A stretch of DNA of 64,000 nt from Corynebacterium jeikeium (GCA_003955985.1 CP033784.1:1550001-1614000); one strand, 5' to 3'. Positions 38,193 through 49,674 are shown, counted from the stretch's first letter. Program-made: numbers and translations. Notes: generated from the sequence alone by a model not told the origin.

Positions 38193-39608
38193 CTAGCGTG
38201 CGTCCTCGCCAATAACGTGGACGTGAATCATGTTGGTATTGCCCTCATTTCCTGGAGGGGTACCAGCAACAACGACCAGCGTGTCGCCAGCGTTGTAGTT
38301 TTCCATGGTCAAGAGCTGCTCATCGATGACCTGCATGATCTCATCCGTGCTGTTAACCTCGCGCACCAAGAAGGTCTCCGCACCCCACGTCAGCGCAAGC
38401 TGCGAACGAACCTGCTGATTCGGAGTGAATACCAGCAGCGGCAGGCGAGAGTGCAAGCGTGCCACACGGCGAGCGGTATCACCCGAGGTGGTGAAAGCAA
38501 CCATAGCGCGGGCATTCAAGCGCTCACCGATATCGCGAGCTGCGTAGGAAATCACACCACGCTTCGTGCGAGGCATGTGGGTCAGCGCAGGAACTTCCCC
38601 CTCGCGCTCAGCGGCGGTGACGATGCGAGCCATGGTCTTAACCGTGGACTGCGGGTACTTACCAACCGAGGTCTCACCCGAGAGCATCACGGCATCTGCG
38701 CCATCGAGCACAGCGTTGGCCACGTCGGAGGCCTCCGCACGAGTCGGGCGCGAGTTCGAAATCATGGAGTCGAGCATCTGGGTGGCGACGATGACCGGCT
38801 TGGCGTTCTCGCGGGCAATCTGAATAGCGCGCTTCTGAACCAGCGGAACATCTTCCAACGGCACCTCAACACCAAGGTCACCACGGGCGACCATCACGGC
38901 ATCGAAAGCCAGGATGATGGCCTCGAGAGACTCGACTGCCTCTGGCTTCTCCAGCTTGGCGATAATCGGGACACGACGGCCAACCTCATCCATGACCGCA
39001 TGGACCAGTTCGACGTCGGAAGGCGAACGGACGAAGGACAGCGCGATGAAGTCGACTCCCAGCTTCAGAGCGAAGCGCAGGTCGGCGATATCCTTCTCTG
39101 ACAGAGCCGGCACCGAGATGTTCATCCCCGGCAGGGAAACACCCTTGTTGTTCGAGACCGGACCGCCCTCGATGACACGGCACACCACATCGTTGCCATC
39201 TACCTCGATGCACTCCAGGCCCACCTTGCCATCGTCGACAAGCAGGCGATCGCCCGGACGGGCATCGTCAGCGAGATTCTTGTACGTGGTGGAGACGCGG
39301 TCGTGCGTGCCTTCGACATCGTCGACGGTGATGCGGACAATCTCGCCGTCAGCCCAATACGTCGAGCCTTCCTTAAAACGACCGAGGCGAATCTTTGGTC
39401 CCTGCAAGTCGGCGAGAATACCGACGGCATGTCCCGTAGCGTCGGATGCTTCACGCACCCAGTGGTAGTTCTGAGCGTGGTCCTCATGCTCACCGTGAGA
39501 GAAATTCAGGCGGGCAACATCCATGCCGGCGTTGACCAGCCCGGTAATCCCCTCCAGCGAAGCAACTGCTGGACCGAGGGTACATACAATCTTCGTTCGT
39601 CTAAGCAC
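38193..39608 (-). CDS. pyk: Pyruvate kinase
   Basis: Final ATP-forming step of glycolysis. The 471-residue product has RRTKIVCTLGPA at the start, MDVARLNFSHG, ILADLQGPKIRLG, the catalytic region IIAKLEKPEA with VARGDLGVEVPLE, and the substrate loop MLDSMISNSRPTRAEASDVANAVLDG. The C-terminal regulatory domain is complete. The start is GTG 39608, with AGCCTA/TAGGCT at 39616-39621 seven bases upstream. Its position after lgt and the trp genes is common in actinobacteria. Confidence 0.96.
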   Translation of the reverse strand: MLRRTKIVCTLGPAVASLEGITGLVNAGMDVARLNFSHGEHEDHAQNYHWVREASDATGHAVGILADLQGPKIRLGRFKEGSTYWADGEIVRITVDDVEGTHDRVSTTYKNLADDARPGDRLLVDDGKVGLECIEVDGNDVVCRVIEGGPVSNNKGVSLPGMNISVPALSEKDIADLRFALKLGVDFIALSFVRSPSDVELVHAVMDEVGRRVPIIAKLEKPEAVESLEAIILAFDAVMVARGDLGVEVPLEDVPLVQKRAIQIARENAKPVIVATQMLDSMISNSRPTRAEASDVANAVLDGADAVMLSGETSVGKYPQSTVKTMARIVTAAEREGEVPALTHMPRTKRGVISYAARDIGERLNARAMVAFTTSGDTARRVARLHSRLPLLVFTPNQQVRSQLALTWGAETFLVREVNSTDEIMQVIDEQLLTMENYNAGDTLVVVAGTPPGNEGNTNMIHVHVIGEDAR

Positions 39609-39641
39609 GGCCTCCAGCCTAGTCCCTTAACGGGCTATGCG

Positions 39642-40565
39642 TCAGTTGGAAGCACTGTGAGCTTCAGCAGCCTCGCGCTCTCCCCCGACTTCAGCTGCGG
39701 TTTCGCGGCTCTTGGACCGCAGAATCCACAAAGCAATGACAGCGCAGAAAAAGACCACGAGCGACGTGATGTTATTAATACGCACACCGAATATCAGCGT
39801 TGCGTCATCGACGCGCATGAGTTCAATGAAGAAACGCCCCAAAGTGTAGGCCGCGACATAGAGCGCAAAGACGCGTCCTCCGCCCATCTTGAACTTTCGG
39901 TCCGCCCACACAATGACCAGACAGGCGAGGACGTTCCACACCATCTCGTAGAGAAACGTTGGATGCACCACGGCCAGCACTTCGCCTGTCGACGTTCCGG
40001 TGACGGGGGCAACCCGGCCAAACTCATCAACTCGTTGGTAAATTTCCAGGCCCCACGGAAGTGACGTTGGGCCACCGTAGAGTTCCTGGTTGAACCAATT
40101 GCCCAGACGCCCAATGGCCTGTCCAAGGATGATCGCGGGTGCGGCCGCGTCAAGAACTGGCGCAAACGGCACCTTTCGCCACTTAGCGACCGCCCACGCG
40201 GCCAGCACCCCCAGCGCCACCGCTCCCCAGATGCCGAGGCCACCATTGGTGATTTTCAGTGCATCGGCGGGATTGGCGCCGAGGCCGAAGTACTTCTCCC
40301 AGTCAGTGGCGACGTGGTAGAGACGGCCGCCGATAATGCCCGCAGGAATAACCGCAATGGCAATGTCGTGGACCAACTCCGGGTCTCCACCCCTGGCCGC
40401 GTAGCGGCGCTGCATCCAATAAATGCCGACGAGTACGCCAACCAAGATGGAAATCGCGTAACCACGCAGTGGTAGCGGTCCTAACTGCCACACCCCCTGC
40501 GGCGGAGAGGGAATGTTGGCCAGATACGTCGTTGCAGTTTCAGCGAGAACAAGGGTGGAACTCAT
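39642..40565 (-). CDS. lgt: Prolipoprotein diacylglyceryl transferase
   Basis: Lgt transfers diacylglycerol from phosphatidylglycerol to the lipobox Cys of prolipoproteins. The 307-residue polytopic protein has the family signature [16 protein letters not shown] and the N-terminal stretch [17 protein letters not shown]. The C-terminal tail is charged. It starts seven bases after the trpA stop, with GAGGAGAG inside the trpA end as ribosome site. Linkage trpA-lgt-pyk is typical of the order. Its clients here include the lipoproteins at 13819 and 29738. Confidence 0.94.
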   Translation of the reverse strand: MSSTLVLAETATTYLANIPSPPQGVWQLGPLPLRGYAISILVGVLVGIYWMQRRYAARGGDPELVHDIAIAVIPAGIIGGRLYHVATDWEKYFGLGANPADALKITNGGLGIWGAVALGVLAAWAVAKWRKVPFAPVLDAAAPAIILGQAIGRLGNWFNQELYGGPTSLPWGLEIYQRVDEFGRVAPVTGTSTGEVLAVVHPTFLYEMVWNVLACLVIVWADRKFKMGGGRVFALYVAAYTLGRFFIELMRVDDATLIFGVRINNITSLVVFFCAVIALWILRSKSRETAAEVGGEREAAEAHSASN

Positions 40566-40572
40566 AAATGCG

Positions 40573-41352
40573 CTAGCTCTCTCCTCGTACGCCCGCGGCG
40601 AGTTCACGGGCGAGCGTTACCAGGTCATCGGTGCTCTTCATCGCGGCCTTGATCAGTGCCGAGCCAACGATTACGCCATCCGCAAACTCGGCAATCTCCG
40701 CGGCCTGTGCCCCATTGGAGACACCCAAACCGACGCACACCGGTGTATCGGTGACCTCGCGCGTGCGGGCAACCAACTTGCCGGCGGCCGAGTCGACGCT
40801 AGCCTGGGCACCTGTGACACCCATGTGGCTGGTGGCGTAGACGAAGCCGGTCGACGCGGTGGCAGTTAGCTGCAGACGCTCGTTGGTCGATGACGGGGCC
40901 ACCAACATGATGTTGGACAGACCATTGGCCTCAGCTGCACGCTGCCATTGGCCGGCCTCCTCGGGGATGAGATCCGGGATAATGGTGCCCCGACCACCAG
41001 CGGCGGCCAAGTCCTCGGCGAAACGCTCCGGACCATACTGGAGAATCGGATTCCAGTAGCTCATGACCACACAGGTACCGCCGTGCTCGGTGACTTCGCG
41101 AACCACCCGCATAATCTCACGGGTACGGAAGCCCGCATCCAGAGCCACGTTGGCGGCATCCTGAATAGTTGGGCCATCCATCATCGGGTCGGAGAAAGGC
41201 AGACCAACCTCGATGATGTCGGCGCCAGCGTCGACAATCGCCTTGATGTTCTCAATCGACTTATCGGTGGTCGGGAAACCCGCTGGGTAGTAGCCGATAA
41301 ATGCTGCGCGGTTTTCCTCACGGACCTTGTCAAAGACGTCACTCAGACTCAT
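40573..41352 (-). CDS. trpA: Tryptophan synthase alpha chain
   Basis: Cleaves indole-3-glycerol phosphate to indole, which is channelled to TrpB. The 259-residue TIM barrel has [12 protein letters not shown], the catalytic Glu in [29 protein letters not shown], and the phosphate loop [12 protein letters not shown] followed by GVIVGSAL. The ATG directly follows the trpB stop, so translation is coupled. Confidence 0.96.
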   Translation of the reverse strand: MSLSDVFDKVREENRAAFIGYYPAGFPTTDKSIENIKAIVDAGADIIEVGLPFSDPMMDGPTIQDAANVALDAGFRTREIMRVVREVTEHGGTCVVMSYWNPILQYGPERFAEDLAAAGGRGTIIPDLIPEEAGQWQRAAEANGLSNIMLVAPSSTNERLQLTATASTGFVYATSHMGVTGAQASVDSAAGKLVARTREVTDTPVCVGLGVSNGAQAAEIAEFADGVIVGSALIKAAMKSTDDLVTLARELAAGVRGES

Positions 41353-42642
41353 TTAGGACTCCTCCATCAGATCAAACCACTTAGCAGCGGTGTCGACATC
41401 CTTGTCACCGCGACCGGAAACATTGACGATAATCAGCGGCTTACGGCCCAGCTCTTCATTCAGATCATCGCTGATGAGTCGGGCGGCAGCTACCGCGTGT
41501 GCGGACTCGATAGCGGGCAGGATGCCCTCCATCCGAGTCAGATCCTGGAATGCCTGCATCGCCTGGGTATCGGTCACCGGCAGGTAGGACGCGCGATCAA
41601 TATCAGCCAGGTAAGAGTGCTCCGGGCCCACGCCCGGGTAATCCAGACCCGCGGAAATCGAGTGCGACTCTGTAATCTGACCGTCCTCGTTCTGCATCAG
41701 GGCTGCGAAGGAGCCCTGGAACACACCCGGATTACCGGCGGCCGAAATCGGTGCTGCATGGCGACCGGTCTCAACACCGTCACCGCCAGCTTCAGCGCCA
41801 ATCAGTCGAACCGATTCATCATCGATGAAGTGGTGGAACGCGCCGATCGCATTAGAACCGCCGCCGACACAGGCCACGACAGCGTCGGGAAGCGAGCCGG
41901 TCTCCGCGAGAATCTGCTGGCGTGCCTCGGCGCTGATGATGCGCTGGAAGTCGCGCACCATTGTTGGGAACGGGTGCGGGCCGGCTGCAGTGCCGAAGCA
42001 GTAGTAGGTGTCATCGGCGTGTGAAACCCAAAAACGCATGGCCTCATTGATCGCGTCCTTGAGAGTCTTCGAACCAATCTCGACCTCGATAACCTCGGCA
42101 CCAAGCAGGCGCATGCGGGCGATATTGAGGCGCTGGCGGATTGCGTCGACCTTGCCCATGTAGATACGGCAGTTAAGGCCGAGCAGCGCACAGGCAGTCG
42201 CGGTTGCGACACCGTGCTGGCCGGCACCGGTCTCGGCAATGATGTTCTTCTTGCCCATGCGCTTAGCAAGCAGAACCTGCCCCAAGACGTTATTAATCTT
42301 GTGGCTACCGGTGTGATTCAAATCCTCGCGCTTGAGCCAGACGTCAGCGCCGATATCAGCGGAGAACTTCTCCGCGTAGTACAGCGGCGAGGGACGTCCG
42401 ACATAAGTACGCTGAAGCCGGTCGAGCTCATCGAGAAAATCCTGATCAACGCGGGCCTTCGCGTAGCCATCGGTGACCTCACCGATAACGGCCATCAGCG
42501 CCTCCGGCACAAACTGGCCGCCCCACTTACCCCAGTGCCCAATGGCATCTGATTCGTGGTTCGTTGTCTCCGCGATAACCTCACCCATCGTGGGCAGGCG
42601 GTCACCGCGGGCATCATGATTCTTGAAATCTTGGTCACTCAC
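41353..42642 (-). CDS. trpB: Tryptophan synthase beta chain
   Basis: PLP enzyme joining indole and serine. The 429-residue product has [30 protein letters not shown] with the PLP Lys, [12 protein letters not shown] and the phosphate-binding stretch [10 protein letters not shown]. An N-terminal extension of about 30 residues precedes the conserved start. The start is GTG 42642. A 147-bp gap separates it from trpC, which may hold a secondary promoter. Confidence 0.96.
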   Translation of the reverse strand: MSDQDFKNHDARGDRLPTMGEVIAETTNHESDAIGHWGKWGGQFVPEALMAVIGEVTDGYAKARVDQDFLDELDRLQRTYVGRPSPLYYAEKFSADIGADVWLKREDLNHTGSHKINNVLGQVLLAKRMGKKNIIAETGAGQHGVATATACALLGLNCRIYMGKVDAIRQRLNIARMRLLGAEVIEVEIGSKTLKDAINEAMRFWVSHADDTYYCFGTAAGPHPFPTMVRDFQRIISAEARQQILAETGSLPDAVVACVGGGSNAIGAFHHFIDDESVRLIGAEAGGDGVETGRHAAPISAAGNPGVFQGSFAALMQNEDGQITESHSISAGLDYPGVGPEHSYLADIDRASYLPVTDTQAMQAFQDLTRMEGILPAIESAHAVAAARLISDDLNEELGRKPLIIVNVSGRGDKDVDTAAKWFDLMEES

Positions 42643-42789
42643 AGTTATCTATTGTGGACTATCCCCACCGGTTGCGGGGACATAAGGCCTAAGAAACTGT
42701 GGTGTGCCAGCACAACAGGTGTGACACGCAACTAAACTAGGCGCAGTTCGCAGCGCGGTACAGCTGCTTATCGCAACTGCGGTCTATCA

Positions 42790-43596
42790 CTACTCGCTGC
42801 GGAGTGTCGGGTGGACACCGGCGGCAACGAGACGTCGGCAAGCCTCACCCGGCTTGCCCGCGGTAACCAGGCCCTCGCCCACCAGTACCGCGTCGGCGCC
42901 GTGGGAGGCGTAGTAGCGCAGTTCCTCCGGCCCCTTGACACCGGACTCTGCCACCTTCACAACATGATCCGGCAACATCGGCGCAAGGCGTTCGTACACG
43001 GAGAGATCCACGTCGAGGGTCTTTAGATTGCGGGCGTTGATGCCGAGGATCTTGGCACCAGCGGCCTCGGCGCGCTCGACCTCTTCTTCGGTGTGCGCCT
43101 CAACCAGAGCGTTCATGCCAAGCGACTCGGTGCGATCCAGCAGGGATTCCAGCGTCGGCTGATCCAAAGCGGAGCACATCAGCAGCACCAGGTCGGCACC
43201 GTGTGCGCGGGCCTCATGGACCTGGTACGGAGTGACGATGAAATCCTTGCGCAGCACTGGAATGTTGACCGCGCGGCGCACGGCATCGAGGTCGGCGAGC
43301 GAACCGCGGAAGCGGCGCTCCTCAGTCAGACAGGAAATGACAGCCGCGCCACCCTGCTCGTACTCTGCCGCCAAGACCTCCGGCGAAGGGATGTCAGCCA
43401 GCTCTCCCTTCGACGGAGAGGCACGCTTGACCTCTGCAATCACCTGCACCCCGGGCTTAGCCAGTGCCGCCACGGCATCAATCGGCGACGGCGCCTTCAG
43501 CGAGAGCTCCTTGATTTCACCGTAGGAAATCTTGGCTTCCCGAGCAGCGAGATCTTCCCGCACGCCCTCAATAATCTTGTCCAGAACGTTAGCCAC
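42790..43596 (-). CDS. trpC: Indole-3-glycerol phosphate synthase
   Basis: Closes the indole ring from carboxyphenylamino-deoxyribulose phosphate. The 268-residue single-domain TIM barrel has [13 protein letters not shown] with the catalytic Lys, [36 protein letters not shown] and the phosphate loop [12 protein letters not shown]. The start is GTG 43596 with AAGGAG seven bases upstream. There is no fused TrpF domain, so phosphoribosylanthranilate isomerase activity must come from elsewhere, probably HisA/PriA in this window. Confidence 0.96.
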   Translation of the reverse strand: MANVLDKIIEGVREDLAAREAKISYGEIKELSLKAPSPIDAVAALAKPGVQVIAEVKRASPSKGELADIPSPEVLAAEYEQGGAAVISCLTEERRFRGSLADLDAVRRAVNIPVLRKDFIVTPYQVHEARAHGADLVLLMCSALDQPTLESLLDRTESLGMNALVEAHTEEEVERAEAAGAKILGINARNLKTLDVDLSVYERLAPMLPDHVVKVAESGVKGPEELRYYASHGADAVLVGEGLVTAGKPGEACRRLVAAGVHPTLRSE

Positions 43597-43600
43597 GGCC

Positions 43601-44251
43601 TTACTCCTTATCCAGATCCGTAGGATCTACACCGGCATCCAAAGCATCCCACAGAACTCGACCCGACTGTGGGTCTTCCTCCAGGTCCTCGGCGATACGC
43701 TGACGGCGTACCTCCGGGGTCTCATACGCGCTGGACTTCTGCTTCTTCACAGTACCCGGTCGACGCACCAACAATACCGCCCCGACCAGCGCCAATGCGC
43801 AGCACAGCAAGGCCAGGGCTGGCCCCATCGCATGCACTTCAATCGCTGAGATCTGCGCCCAGTCTGCCACAGTCACCGCATCACTGGCGCGCTGTGAGGC
43901 GCTTCCCGATGTCAACAAATCCAGTGCCCGCTGGGAGTCCACACCGTCTTCTCCGCTGGCAAGCAAAGTCATCGGAGTCCACGACGCCGCAATTGCGAGC
44001 ACCGCCGCGAGACCACCGACGATACGGCGGCCGAGTGCGCCCAAAATGGTGGTGGCAAACAGCGCAGCCACCATTGCCAGTGCAATCGACGTCAACTCTG
44101 GAGCCCAGACAGCGCCCACCAAATCAGTGGTCGCCGGACCAGACTTGTCATCAACAGTATCGACCGTCAGCCACGCACTTCGGCTGCACAACCACATTCC
44201 CGCCGCGGCCACACCAATGAGGCCACCGGAGAGCATCGTTGTCGACTTCAT
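43601..44251 (-). CDS. Trp-operon associated membrane protein (TIGR02234-type)
   Basis: A 216-residue membrane protein with about four helices, encoded between trpE and trpC. This position and topology define the actinobacterial Trp-associated membrane family, whose function is unknown. A hydrophilic C-terminal tail of about 45 residues follows the last helix. GGAG lies about ten bases before the ATG. The trpC start is only four bases from its stop. Confidence 0.88.
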   Translation of the reverse strand: MKSTTMLSGGLIGVAAAGMWLCSRSAWLTVDTVDDKSGPATTDLVGAVWAPELTSIALAMVAALFATTILGALGRRIVGGLAAVLAIAASWTPMTLLASGEDGVDSQRALDLLTSGSASQRASDAVTVADWAQISAIEVHAMGPALALLCCALALVGAVLLVRRPGTVKKQKSSAYETPEVRRQRIAEDLEEDPQSGRVLWDALDAGVDPTDLDKE

Positions 44252-44258
44252 CGAAAAC

Positions 44259-45803
44259 CTAGCTCCTTTCCGCTGGGACTAGTGTCTCAGCTGCCGCGAC
44301 AGCTCGCAGCACGGCCGCGGCCTTGTTGCGGGTCTCTTCATCCTCTGCCGCCGGGTCAGAGTCACTGACAATTCCGCCGCCAGCCTGAACGTAGACCGTA
44401 TCACCCTTCTTCACACCCGTGCGGATGGCAATTGCCTGATCGGTATTGCCCCGGAAGTCAAAGTATCCAACGGTGCCGCCGTAGACACCCCGGCGCGTGT
44501 CCTCGAACTTGTCGATAATGCTCAGCGCGGAAGGCTTCGGCGCACCTGAGAGCGTTCCCGCTGGGAAGGTGGCCGCGAATGCGTCGACAGCCGTGGCGTC
44601 GCTGGAAAGCTCGCCAGTGACGGTAGAGACCAGATGCATAACGTGACTGTAGCGCTCAATATGACGGAAGTCGTGCACAACAACACTGCCCGGGCGGCAG
44701 ACACGTCCGAGGTCATTGCGACCAAGATCGACGAGCATCAAATGCTCACTATTTTCCTTCTCGTCTGCCAGCAAATCAGCTTCCAGCGCATTGTCCTGCT
44801 CCACCGTGGCACCGCGCGGCCGTGTGCCCGCAATGGGGTTGGTGATGACCTCACTGCCCTGGACTGCCACGAGTGACTCCGGGGAGGAACCGACAATTTG
44901 GAAAGCAGTATCGGAGAAGTTCTTGGTTGGAACGTTGACCAGGAACATGTAGGGCGACGGATTGGAAACCCGCAGGATGCGGTAGATATCAAAGGCGGAG
45001 GCCTGCGTGTCCATCTCGAACCGCTGCGAGAGCACAATCTGGAACGCATCACCAGCTCGGATGTGGTCTTTGCATCGCTCAATACGATCCATGTGGTCCT
45101 CGGCGGCGCGCTGGCGACGAATCACTGGCTCTGGGAAGCTAACTTCCGCCGGACGCAGATCAGAAGGCTCTGACAACCGCTCCACCATCGCATTGACACG
45201 ATCACAGGCGGTGTCATACGCCTGATCAATCCGCTCGTCCGAGCCATCCCAGTTGACTGCATTGGAAATCAGCCACAGCACACCCTCGTGGTGGTCAAAA
45301 GCAGCCAGGTCCTCCACCAGCAGCTGCATGAGCTCCGGAATCTGCAAATCATTGTCAGTGGTATCCGGCAGTTGTGGCTCGATGTAGCGGACAATGTCAT
45401 GCCCGAAGTAGCCGACAAGACCAGAGGTGAGCTTGGGCACCGAGGCATCGTCGGCAAGCGGAAGTTCCGTGTGCAGCAGCTCCAGCGTACGACGCAGAGC
45501 ATCCAACGGATTTCCGCCCTCTGGCGCACCCGACGGCGCATTGCCAATCCAGGTTGCCTCCCCCGCATCATCCACCGTCAGCGCGGCGCGACTGCCGCAA
45601 CCGATAAATGACCAGCGCGACCACGACTGCCCCACATCGGAGGACTCCAGCAAGAAAGTGCCGGGACGATCGGCCGCGAGCTTGCGGTAGGCCGACAGCG
45701 CCGTTTCGCCGTCCGCCAAAACCTTGCGAACCACGGGCACGACCCGATGGTGTGCAGCCAGTTCACGAAAGCGCTCACGCGTGGTCATGGTGATACGAGT
45801 CAT
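44259..45803 (-). CDS. trpE: Anthranilate synthase component I
   Basis: Makes anthranilate from chorismate with ammonia supplied by TrpG, which is not in this window. The 514-residue product has the N-terminal feedback region (TFLLESSDVGQSWSRWSFIG, with LLESS), and the chorismate-binding core with IQIVLSQRF-like DAFQIVLSQRFEM, NPIAGTRPRG, DLGRNDLGRV and GTLSGAPK. I use ATG 45803, which has CACAAT seven bases upstream; ATG 45788 is an alternative. No leader peptide with Trp codons is seen between hisI and trpE, so classic attenuation is not evident. Confidence 0.95.
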   Translation of the reverse strand: MTRITMTTRERFRELAAHHRVVPVVRKVLADGETALSAYRKLAADRPGTFLLESSDVGQSWSRWSFIGCGSRAALTVDDAGEATWIGNAPSGAPEGGNPLDALRRTLELLHTELPLADDASVPKLTSGLVGYFGHDIVRYIEPQLPDTTDNDLQIPELMQLLVEDLAAFDHHEGVLWLISNAVNWDGSDERIDQAYDTACDRVNAMVERLSEPSDLRPAEVSFPEPVIRRQRAAEDHMDRIERCKDHIRAGDAFQIVLSQRFEMDTQASAFDIYRILRVSNPSPYMFLVNVPTKNFSDTAFQIVGSSPESLVAVQGSEVITNPIAGTRPRGATVEQDNALEADLLADEKENSEHLMLVDLGRNDLGRVCRPGSVVVHDFRHIERYSHVMHLVSTVTGELSSDATAVDAFAATFPAGTLSGAPKPSALSIIDKFEDTRRGVYGGTVGYFDFRGNTDQAIAIRTGVKKGDTVYVQAGGGIVSDSDPAAEDEETRNKAAAVLRAVAAAETLVPAERS

Positions 45804-45914
45804 AGCCGCTATTGTGCCACGCACCCCGGATTGCACATCACTTAACCCCGGACTTCACCGGAGGTAGTCGCGCTTGACGACGAATTCCCCACCTCGGCAA
45901 CCCGGATCGACTGA

Positions 45915-46313
45915 TTAGCCCTCGAACACGGGATGCACGTCAAAGCAGCTATGCGAGCCAGTGTGGCATGCCGCGCCGTCCTGCACTACCTGCATCAGCA
46001 CGGTATCGCCATCACAGTCCAACGCCAGCGATGTCACGGTCTGGAAATGGCCACTAGTAAGCCCCTTAATCCAGTACTCGGACCGGGAGCGCGACCAGTA
46101 GGTGCCGCGCTTGGTAGCGATGGTATATGCCAGTGCGTGGGAATCCATCCACGCCATCATGAGCACGCGGCCAGTGGATTCCTCCTGCACAATAGCGGGA
46201 ATCAAGCCGTCAGCGTTGAACTTGGCGATGTTCGCGATATCTGCTGGGAGCGTGTACTCACGCGGATCGTCGCCGGCGCCGTGAGCTGCAGCGCCCGGGG
46301 CTAGACCAGTCAC
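45915..46313 (-). CDS. hisI: Phosphoribosyl-AMP cyclohydrolase
   Basis: Third step of histidine synthesis, opening the adenine ring of PR-AMP. The 132-residue product has [42 protein letters not shown] (metal-binding Asp/Cys) and [12 protein letters not shown]. HisE (pyrophosphohydrolase) is not fused and not in the window. The GTG start overlaps the hisF stop by four bases (GTGA). Confidence 0.95.
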   Translation of the reverse strand: MTGLAPGAAAHGAGDDPREYTLPADIANIAKFNADGLIPAIVQEESTGRVLMMAWMDSHALAYTIATKRGTYWSRSRSEYWIKGLTSGHFQTVTSLALDCDGDTVLMQVVQDGAACHTGSHSCFDVHPVFEG

Positions 46314-47086
46314 TGGCGCACCTCGATTCCCTCGCGGGCCATCTCTTCCTTAACCTCAGCAATGCTGACCTCGCCGAAGTGGAAAATGGATGCGGCCAAC
46401 ACCGCGTTGGCGCCGGCGCGCACTGCTGGCGGGAAGTGCTCTGCCTTGCCCGCACCGCCAGAGGCAATCACCGGGACGTCGACGGCAGCGCGGACTTTCT
46501 CCAGAAGCTCCAGGTCGAAACCGTCCTTGGTGCCGTCGCCGTCCATGGAGTTCAGCAGAATCTCGCCGACCCCGAGCTCCTCGCCGCGGCGTGCCCACTC
46601 GACGGCGTCGATCCCCGCCGAGCGTGAACCACCGTGCGTCGTCACCTCGAAGCCCGACGGCTGCGGCGTGCCTCCCTCGGGAACGCGGCGGGCATCCACC
46701 GACAGGACGACACACTGCGCACCGAAGCGGCGCGACAGCTCGCTGAGCAGTTCTGGACGTGCGATCGCAGCGGTATTGACACTGACCTTGTCAGCTCCGG
46801 CGCGGAGCAGCTGATCGACATCCTCGACGCTGCGCACGCCACCGCCGACCGTCAGCGGAATGAAGACCTCACTTGCGGTGCGACGCACCACGTCGAGCAT
46901 GGTGCCACGGCCATCCTTGGAAGCCGTGACATCCAGGAAGGTCAGCTCATCAGCGCCCTCCTCGCCATAGCGGCGAGCCAGCTCCACCGGATCGCCGGCA
47001 TCACGGAGATTCTCAAAGTTAACCCCCTTGACGACCCGCCCATTGTTGACATCCAGGCAAGGAATCACGCGTACTGCCAGAGACAT
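46310..47086 (-). CDS. hisF: Imidazole glycerol phosphate synthase, cyclase subunit
   Basis: TIM-barrel subunit that joins ammonia from HisH with PRFAR to give IGP and AICAR. The 258-residue product begins [21 protein letters not shown] with the catalytic Asp. It has [25 protein letters not shown] and the second catalytic Asp in [20 protein letters not shown] lies about 13 bases before the ATG. It is followed by hisI in the same operon. Confidence 0.96.
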   Translation of the reverse strand: MSLAVRVIPCLDVNNGRVVKGVNFENLRDAGDPVELARRYGEEGADELTFLDVTASKDGRGTMLDVVRRTASEVFIPLTVGGGVRSVEDVDQLLRAGADKVSVNTAAIARPELLSELSRRFGAQCVVLSVDARRVPEGGTPQPSGFEVTTHGGSRSAGIDAVEWARRGEELGVGEILLNSMDGDGTKDGFDLELLEKVRAAVDVPVIASGGAGKAEHFPPAVRAGANAVLAASIFHFGEVSIAEVKEEMAREGIEVRQ

Positions 47087-47169
47087 AGTTTTTAAGTTCT
47101 CCTCGTGTTAGCTCAAAGTTGTGGATCGACGGTTTGCGCAACCACCCAGCTCGGGACGTCGCCCACGGT

Positions 47170-47982
47170 TTAGCTCCGGAAAGTCTCCGGACGACCCAGT
47201 TGGTCAATAATCGACCGCAGCGTGGCATGAACATCGCGAGTTCCCGCCAGCACGCCTACGGAATCATGCCGCCAAGGATTGCCCGCCAAGTCTGTGACCA
47301 CGCCACCGGCTTCGGAAATCTGAAGTACACCAGCTGCGTTATCCCACACATGCGGTGAGAAAGTCACGGTGCCGCCGAATGCCCCCATCGCGGTGGAACC
47401 CAAGTCCACTCCGACAGAGCCAGTAATTCGGATCGTCGGATAGCGTTCGCCCACCTTTGACAGCAGCAGTTGACGCCACTTGCGCGGGAGTGTGCCGTCG
47501 GTACTCGCGATGACGGACCCGAAGGCAATCGAAACCGGGCGGCCGGCCTCGGCGTCGATGTTGACGCGACGGCCGTTGACGAACGTTCCGCCACCTTTAG
47601 CTGCGGTGATACGACGGCGCAGCAGAGGCATGGAGGTAATTCCAACCACCGGCTCCCCCTCATGCATGAGTGTGAGCAGCATGGCACACAGCGGAAAACC
47701 GTTGGAATAGTTCGTGGTGCCGTCAATCGGATCGATGACCCAGGCGGTATGTTCCTCGGGGACTTTGCCACCGAATTCCTCGCCGTAGACGGGCAGCCCA
47801 GAATACTGCGTGAGGAGCTTGCGCAGACGACGCTCAATTTCCAGGTCAGTCTCCGTCGCGAAATCTCCGCGCGGCTTCATGACAACCGGGTCCGCGCCCA
47901 CCTGCTGCGTGAACAGGCCTTCAACCTCATCGAGCGCCGCTTCAGCAATAGCGAGCATCGCCCGCGGTTCCAGGGCATCCAT
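47170..47982 (-). CDS. impA: Inositol monophosphatase-family phosphatase (ImpA-like)
   Basis: A 270-residue Mg-dependent phosphatase. It has the metal site GEEFGG, the signature WVIDPIDGTTNYSNGFP, and the C-terminal VWDNAAGVLQISEAGG. The substrate could be inositol phosphate (mycothiol and phosphoinositide synthesis) or histidinol phosphate, because actinobacterial histidinol phosphatase HisN belongs to this family. The equivalent C. glutamicum gene between hisA and hisF is called impA, while hisN lies elsewhere, so I follow that. Confidence 0.85.
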   Translation of the reverse strand: MDALEPRAMLAIAEAALDEVEGLFTQQVGADPVVMKPRGDFATETDLEIERRLRKLLTQYSGLPVYGEEFGGKVPEEHTAWVIDPIDGTTNYSNGFPLCAMLLTLMHEGEPVVGITSMPLLRRRITAAKGGGTFVNGRRVNIDAEAGRPVSIAFGSVIASTDGTLPRKWRQLLLSKVGERYPTIRITGSVGVDLGSTAMGAFGGTVTFSPHVWDNAAGVLQISEAGGVVTDLAGNPWRHDSVGVLAGTRDVHATLRSIIDQLGRPETFRS

Positions 47983-48085
47983 ACTTTTCTAAGTCCTTCA
48001 TCCGCCGTCTCAGCCGGGGTGCCGTTTGCTCGTTAACGCTTTCGCTTGACGACGTCTCCCCGGTCCGGCCACGAAAGTGTTCTTT

Positions 48086-48820
48086 TTAGCCGCGAGCTAC
48101 TGCCAGGGCCTCTTCCAGGGTGAAACGCCCTGCGTAGAGCGCCTTACCCACAATTGCGGAGTCAACGCCCTCATCGACCAGTGTGGCAATAGCTGCAATG
48201 TCGTCCAGGCTGCTGACACCGCCGGAAGCGACGATTGGAGCATCGGTAGCAGCAGCGACCTCGCGCAGCAGTTCCACATTCGGCCCCTGCAGGGTGCCGT
48301 CCTTGGAGACGTCAGTCACCACGAAACGGGATGCACCCTGAGCATCCAGGCGCTCCAGCACCTCCCAGAGGTCACCGCCGTCGGAGACCCAGCCGCGGCC
48401 GCGCAAGCGCCACTGCCCCTCTTCGTTAAGAACATCCAGACCAATGGCTACACGGTCGCCGTAGTTGGCGATAACCTCGCGGCACCACTCCGGATTCTCC
48501 AGTGCGGCGGTGCCAATATTGACACGGGCGCAGCCGGTGGCCAGCGCAGCTTCGAGCGAAGCGTTGTCACGGATACCGCCGGAGAGCTCTACCTTCACGT
48601 CGAGCTTGCCCACAACGTCGGCAAGCAGGTCGTAGTTCGAACCGCGACCAAACGCGGCGTCGAGGTCGACCAGGTGGATCCACTCAGCGCCTGCGTTCTG
48701 CCAATTCATGGCAGCTTCCAGCGGTGCACCGTAGGAAGTCTCGGTTCCAGCAGCACCCTGAACAAGGCGCACAGCCTGGCCATCGGCTACGTCTACAGCG
48801 GGCAGCAGGGTCAAACTCAT
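48086..48820 (-). CDS. hisA: Phosphoribosyl isomerase HisA/PriA
   Basis: Isomerises ProFAR to PRFAR; in actinobacteria lacking TrpF, PriA also does the TrpF reaction. The 244-residue barrel has [15 protein letters not shown], the catalytic Asp in [20 protein letters not shown], and [14 protein letters not shown] with the second Asp. I use ATG 48820, where family homology starts. ATG 48859 would add 13 residues and lies nearer the TATACT -10 at 48891-48896. No separate trpF is seen, consistent with a dual role (inference). Confidence 0.93.
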   Translation of the reverse strand: MSLTLLPAVDVADGQAVRLVQGAAGTETSYGAPLEAAMNWQNAGAEWIHLVDLDAAFGRGSNYDLLADVVGKLDVKVELSGGIRDNASLEAALATGCARVNIGTAALENPEWCREVIANYGDRVAIGLDVLNEEGQWRLRGRGWVSDGGDLWEVLERLDAQGASRFVVTDVSKDGTLQGPNVELLREVAAATDAPIVASGGVSSLDDIAAIATLVDEGVDSAIVGKALYAGRFTLEEALAVARG

Positions 48821-48890
48821 GGGGGCTCTACTCTCTTCGACTTTGGGCGTTGTGGCCATAGTCACCACGACGCTTGTTGCTAGTTATCTC

Positions 48891-48896
48891 AGTATA
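48891..48896 (-). promoter_or_regulatory. -10 hexamer TATACT before hisA
   Basis: A good -10 on the minus strand about 32 bases before ATG 48859 and 71 before ATG 48820. It implies hisA can be transcribed separately from hisH. Confidence 0.45.
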
Positions 48897-48967
48897 GGTG
48901 GTCTAGGTGGCGAAATTCCGCCACCTACCAGGTAGTGCGGTTAGGGCAGATACTACCGATTGGGCAA

Positions 48968-49666
48968 CTACAGCGTGTCCACCCAGTTCTGCAGCAGCTT
49001 CAACCCTGCTTCACCAGACTTCTCAGGGTGGAACTGCGTGGCCCACAGCGGACCGTTTTCCACGGCTGCGATAAACCGATCGGATTCGTGGGCAGACCAC
49101 GTCACCAGCGGCGGAGCGATGCGAGAATCCGTATTAAGGTCCCACTTGCGCACACCGTAGGAGTGGACGAAGTAAAAACGCTGATCTTCCAGTCCCTTAA
49201 ACATCTTTGAGCCTTCCGGTACTTCAACCGTGTTCCAGCCCATGTGCGGCAGAATCGACGCCTCGAGACGCTCGACAGTACCGGGCCATTCACCACAACC
49301 CGGGGTGCCGGTGACAGCTGCGGATGCGTCGGTCTCCGCTGCGTGGATGCCGTCGGCGTACTCGACGCCGCGGTCAAAGAGCACCTGCATACCGACGCAG
49401 ATTCCCATCACTGGTCGACCACCTGCGAGTCGAGAGCCGATCAGGCGCGGCCCTTGTACTCGATGCAAACCCTCCATGCATGCGGCATAGGCGCCGACGC
49501 CGGGAACGAGCAGACCATCGGCCTCCATCACGGTCTTCGGATCGGCGGTCACAATAACCTCGGCACCCGTGGTGGCCACAGCGCGCTCAGCTGAACGCAA
49601 ATTACCGGAGCCGTAATCAAGGATGGCAACGGTCGGGGTCTTCGTCGAAGGTGAGACTTGTTCCAT
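48968..49666 (-). CDS. hisH: Imidazole glycerol phosphate synthase, glutaminase subunit
   Basis: Class I glutamine amidotransferase feeding ammonia to HisF. The 232-residue product has [28 protein letters not shown], the nucleophile in [13 protein letters not shown], and the His/Glu pair in [12 protein letters not shown]. The start ATG 49666 is set by TAAAAT at 49675-49680, eight bases upstream, so a new leaderless transcript starts here. The hisDCB genes form a separate unit 2.6 kb away, as in C. glutamicum. Confidence 0.96.
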   Translation of the reverse strand: MEQVSPSTKTPTVAILDYGSGNLRSAERAVATTGAEVIVTADPKTVMEADGLLVPGVGAYAACMEGLHRVQGPRLIGSRLAGGRPVMGICVGMQVLFDRGVEYADGIHAAETDASAAVTGTPGCGEWPGTVERLEASILPHMGWNTVEVPEGSKMFKGLEDQRFYFVHSYGVRKWDLNTDSRIAPPLVTWSAHESDRFIAAVENGPLWATQFHPEKSGEAGLKLLQNWVDTL

Positions 49667-49674
49667 AGTTGGAC

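Noticed and set aside
45804..45914. Possible trp leader/attenuator before trpE
   Set aside because: No short frame with tandem Trp codons and no terminator/antiterminator pair.
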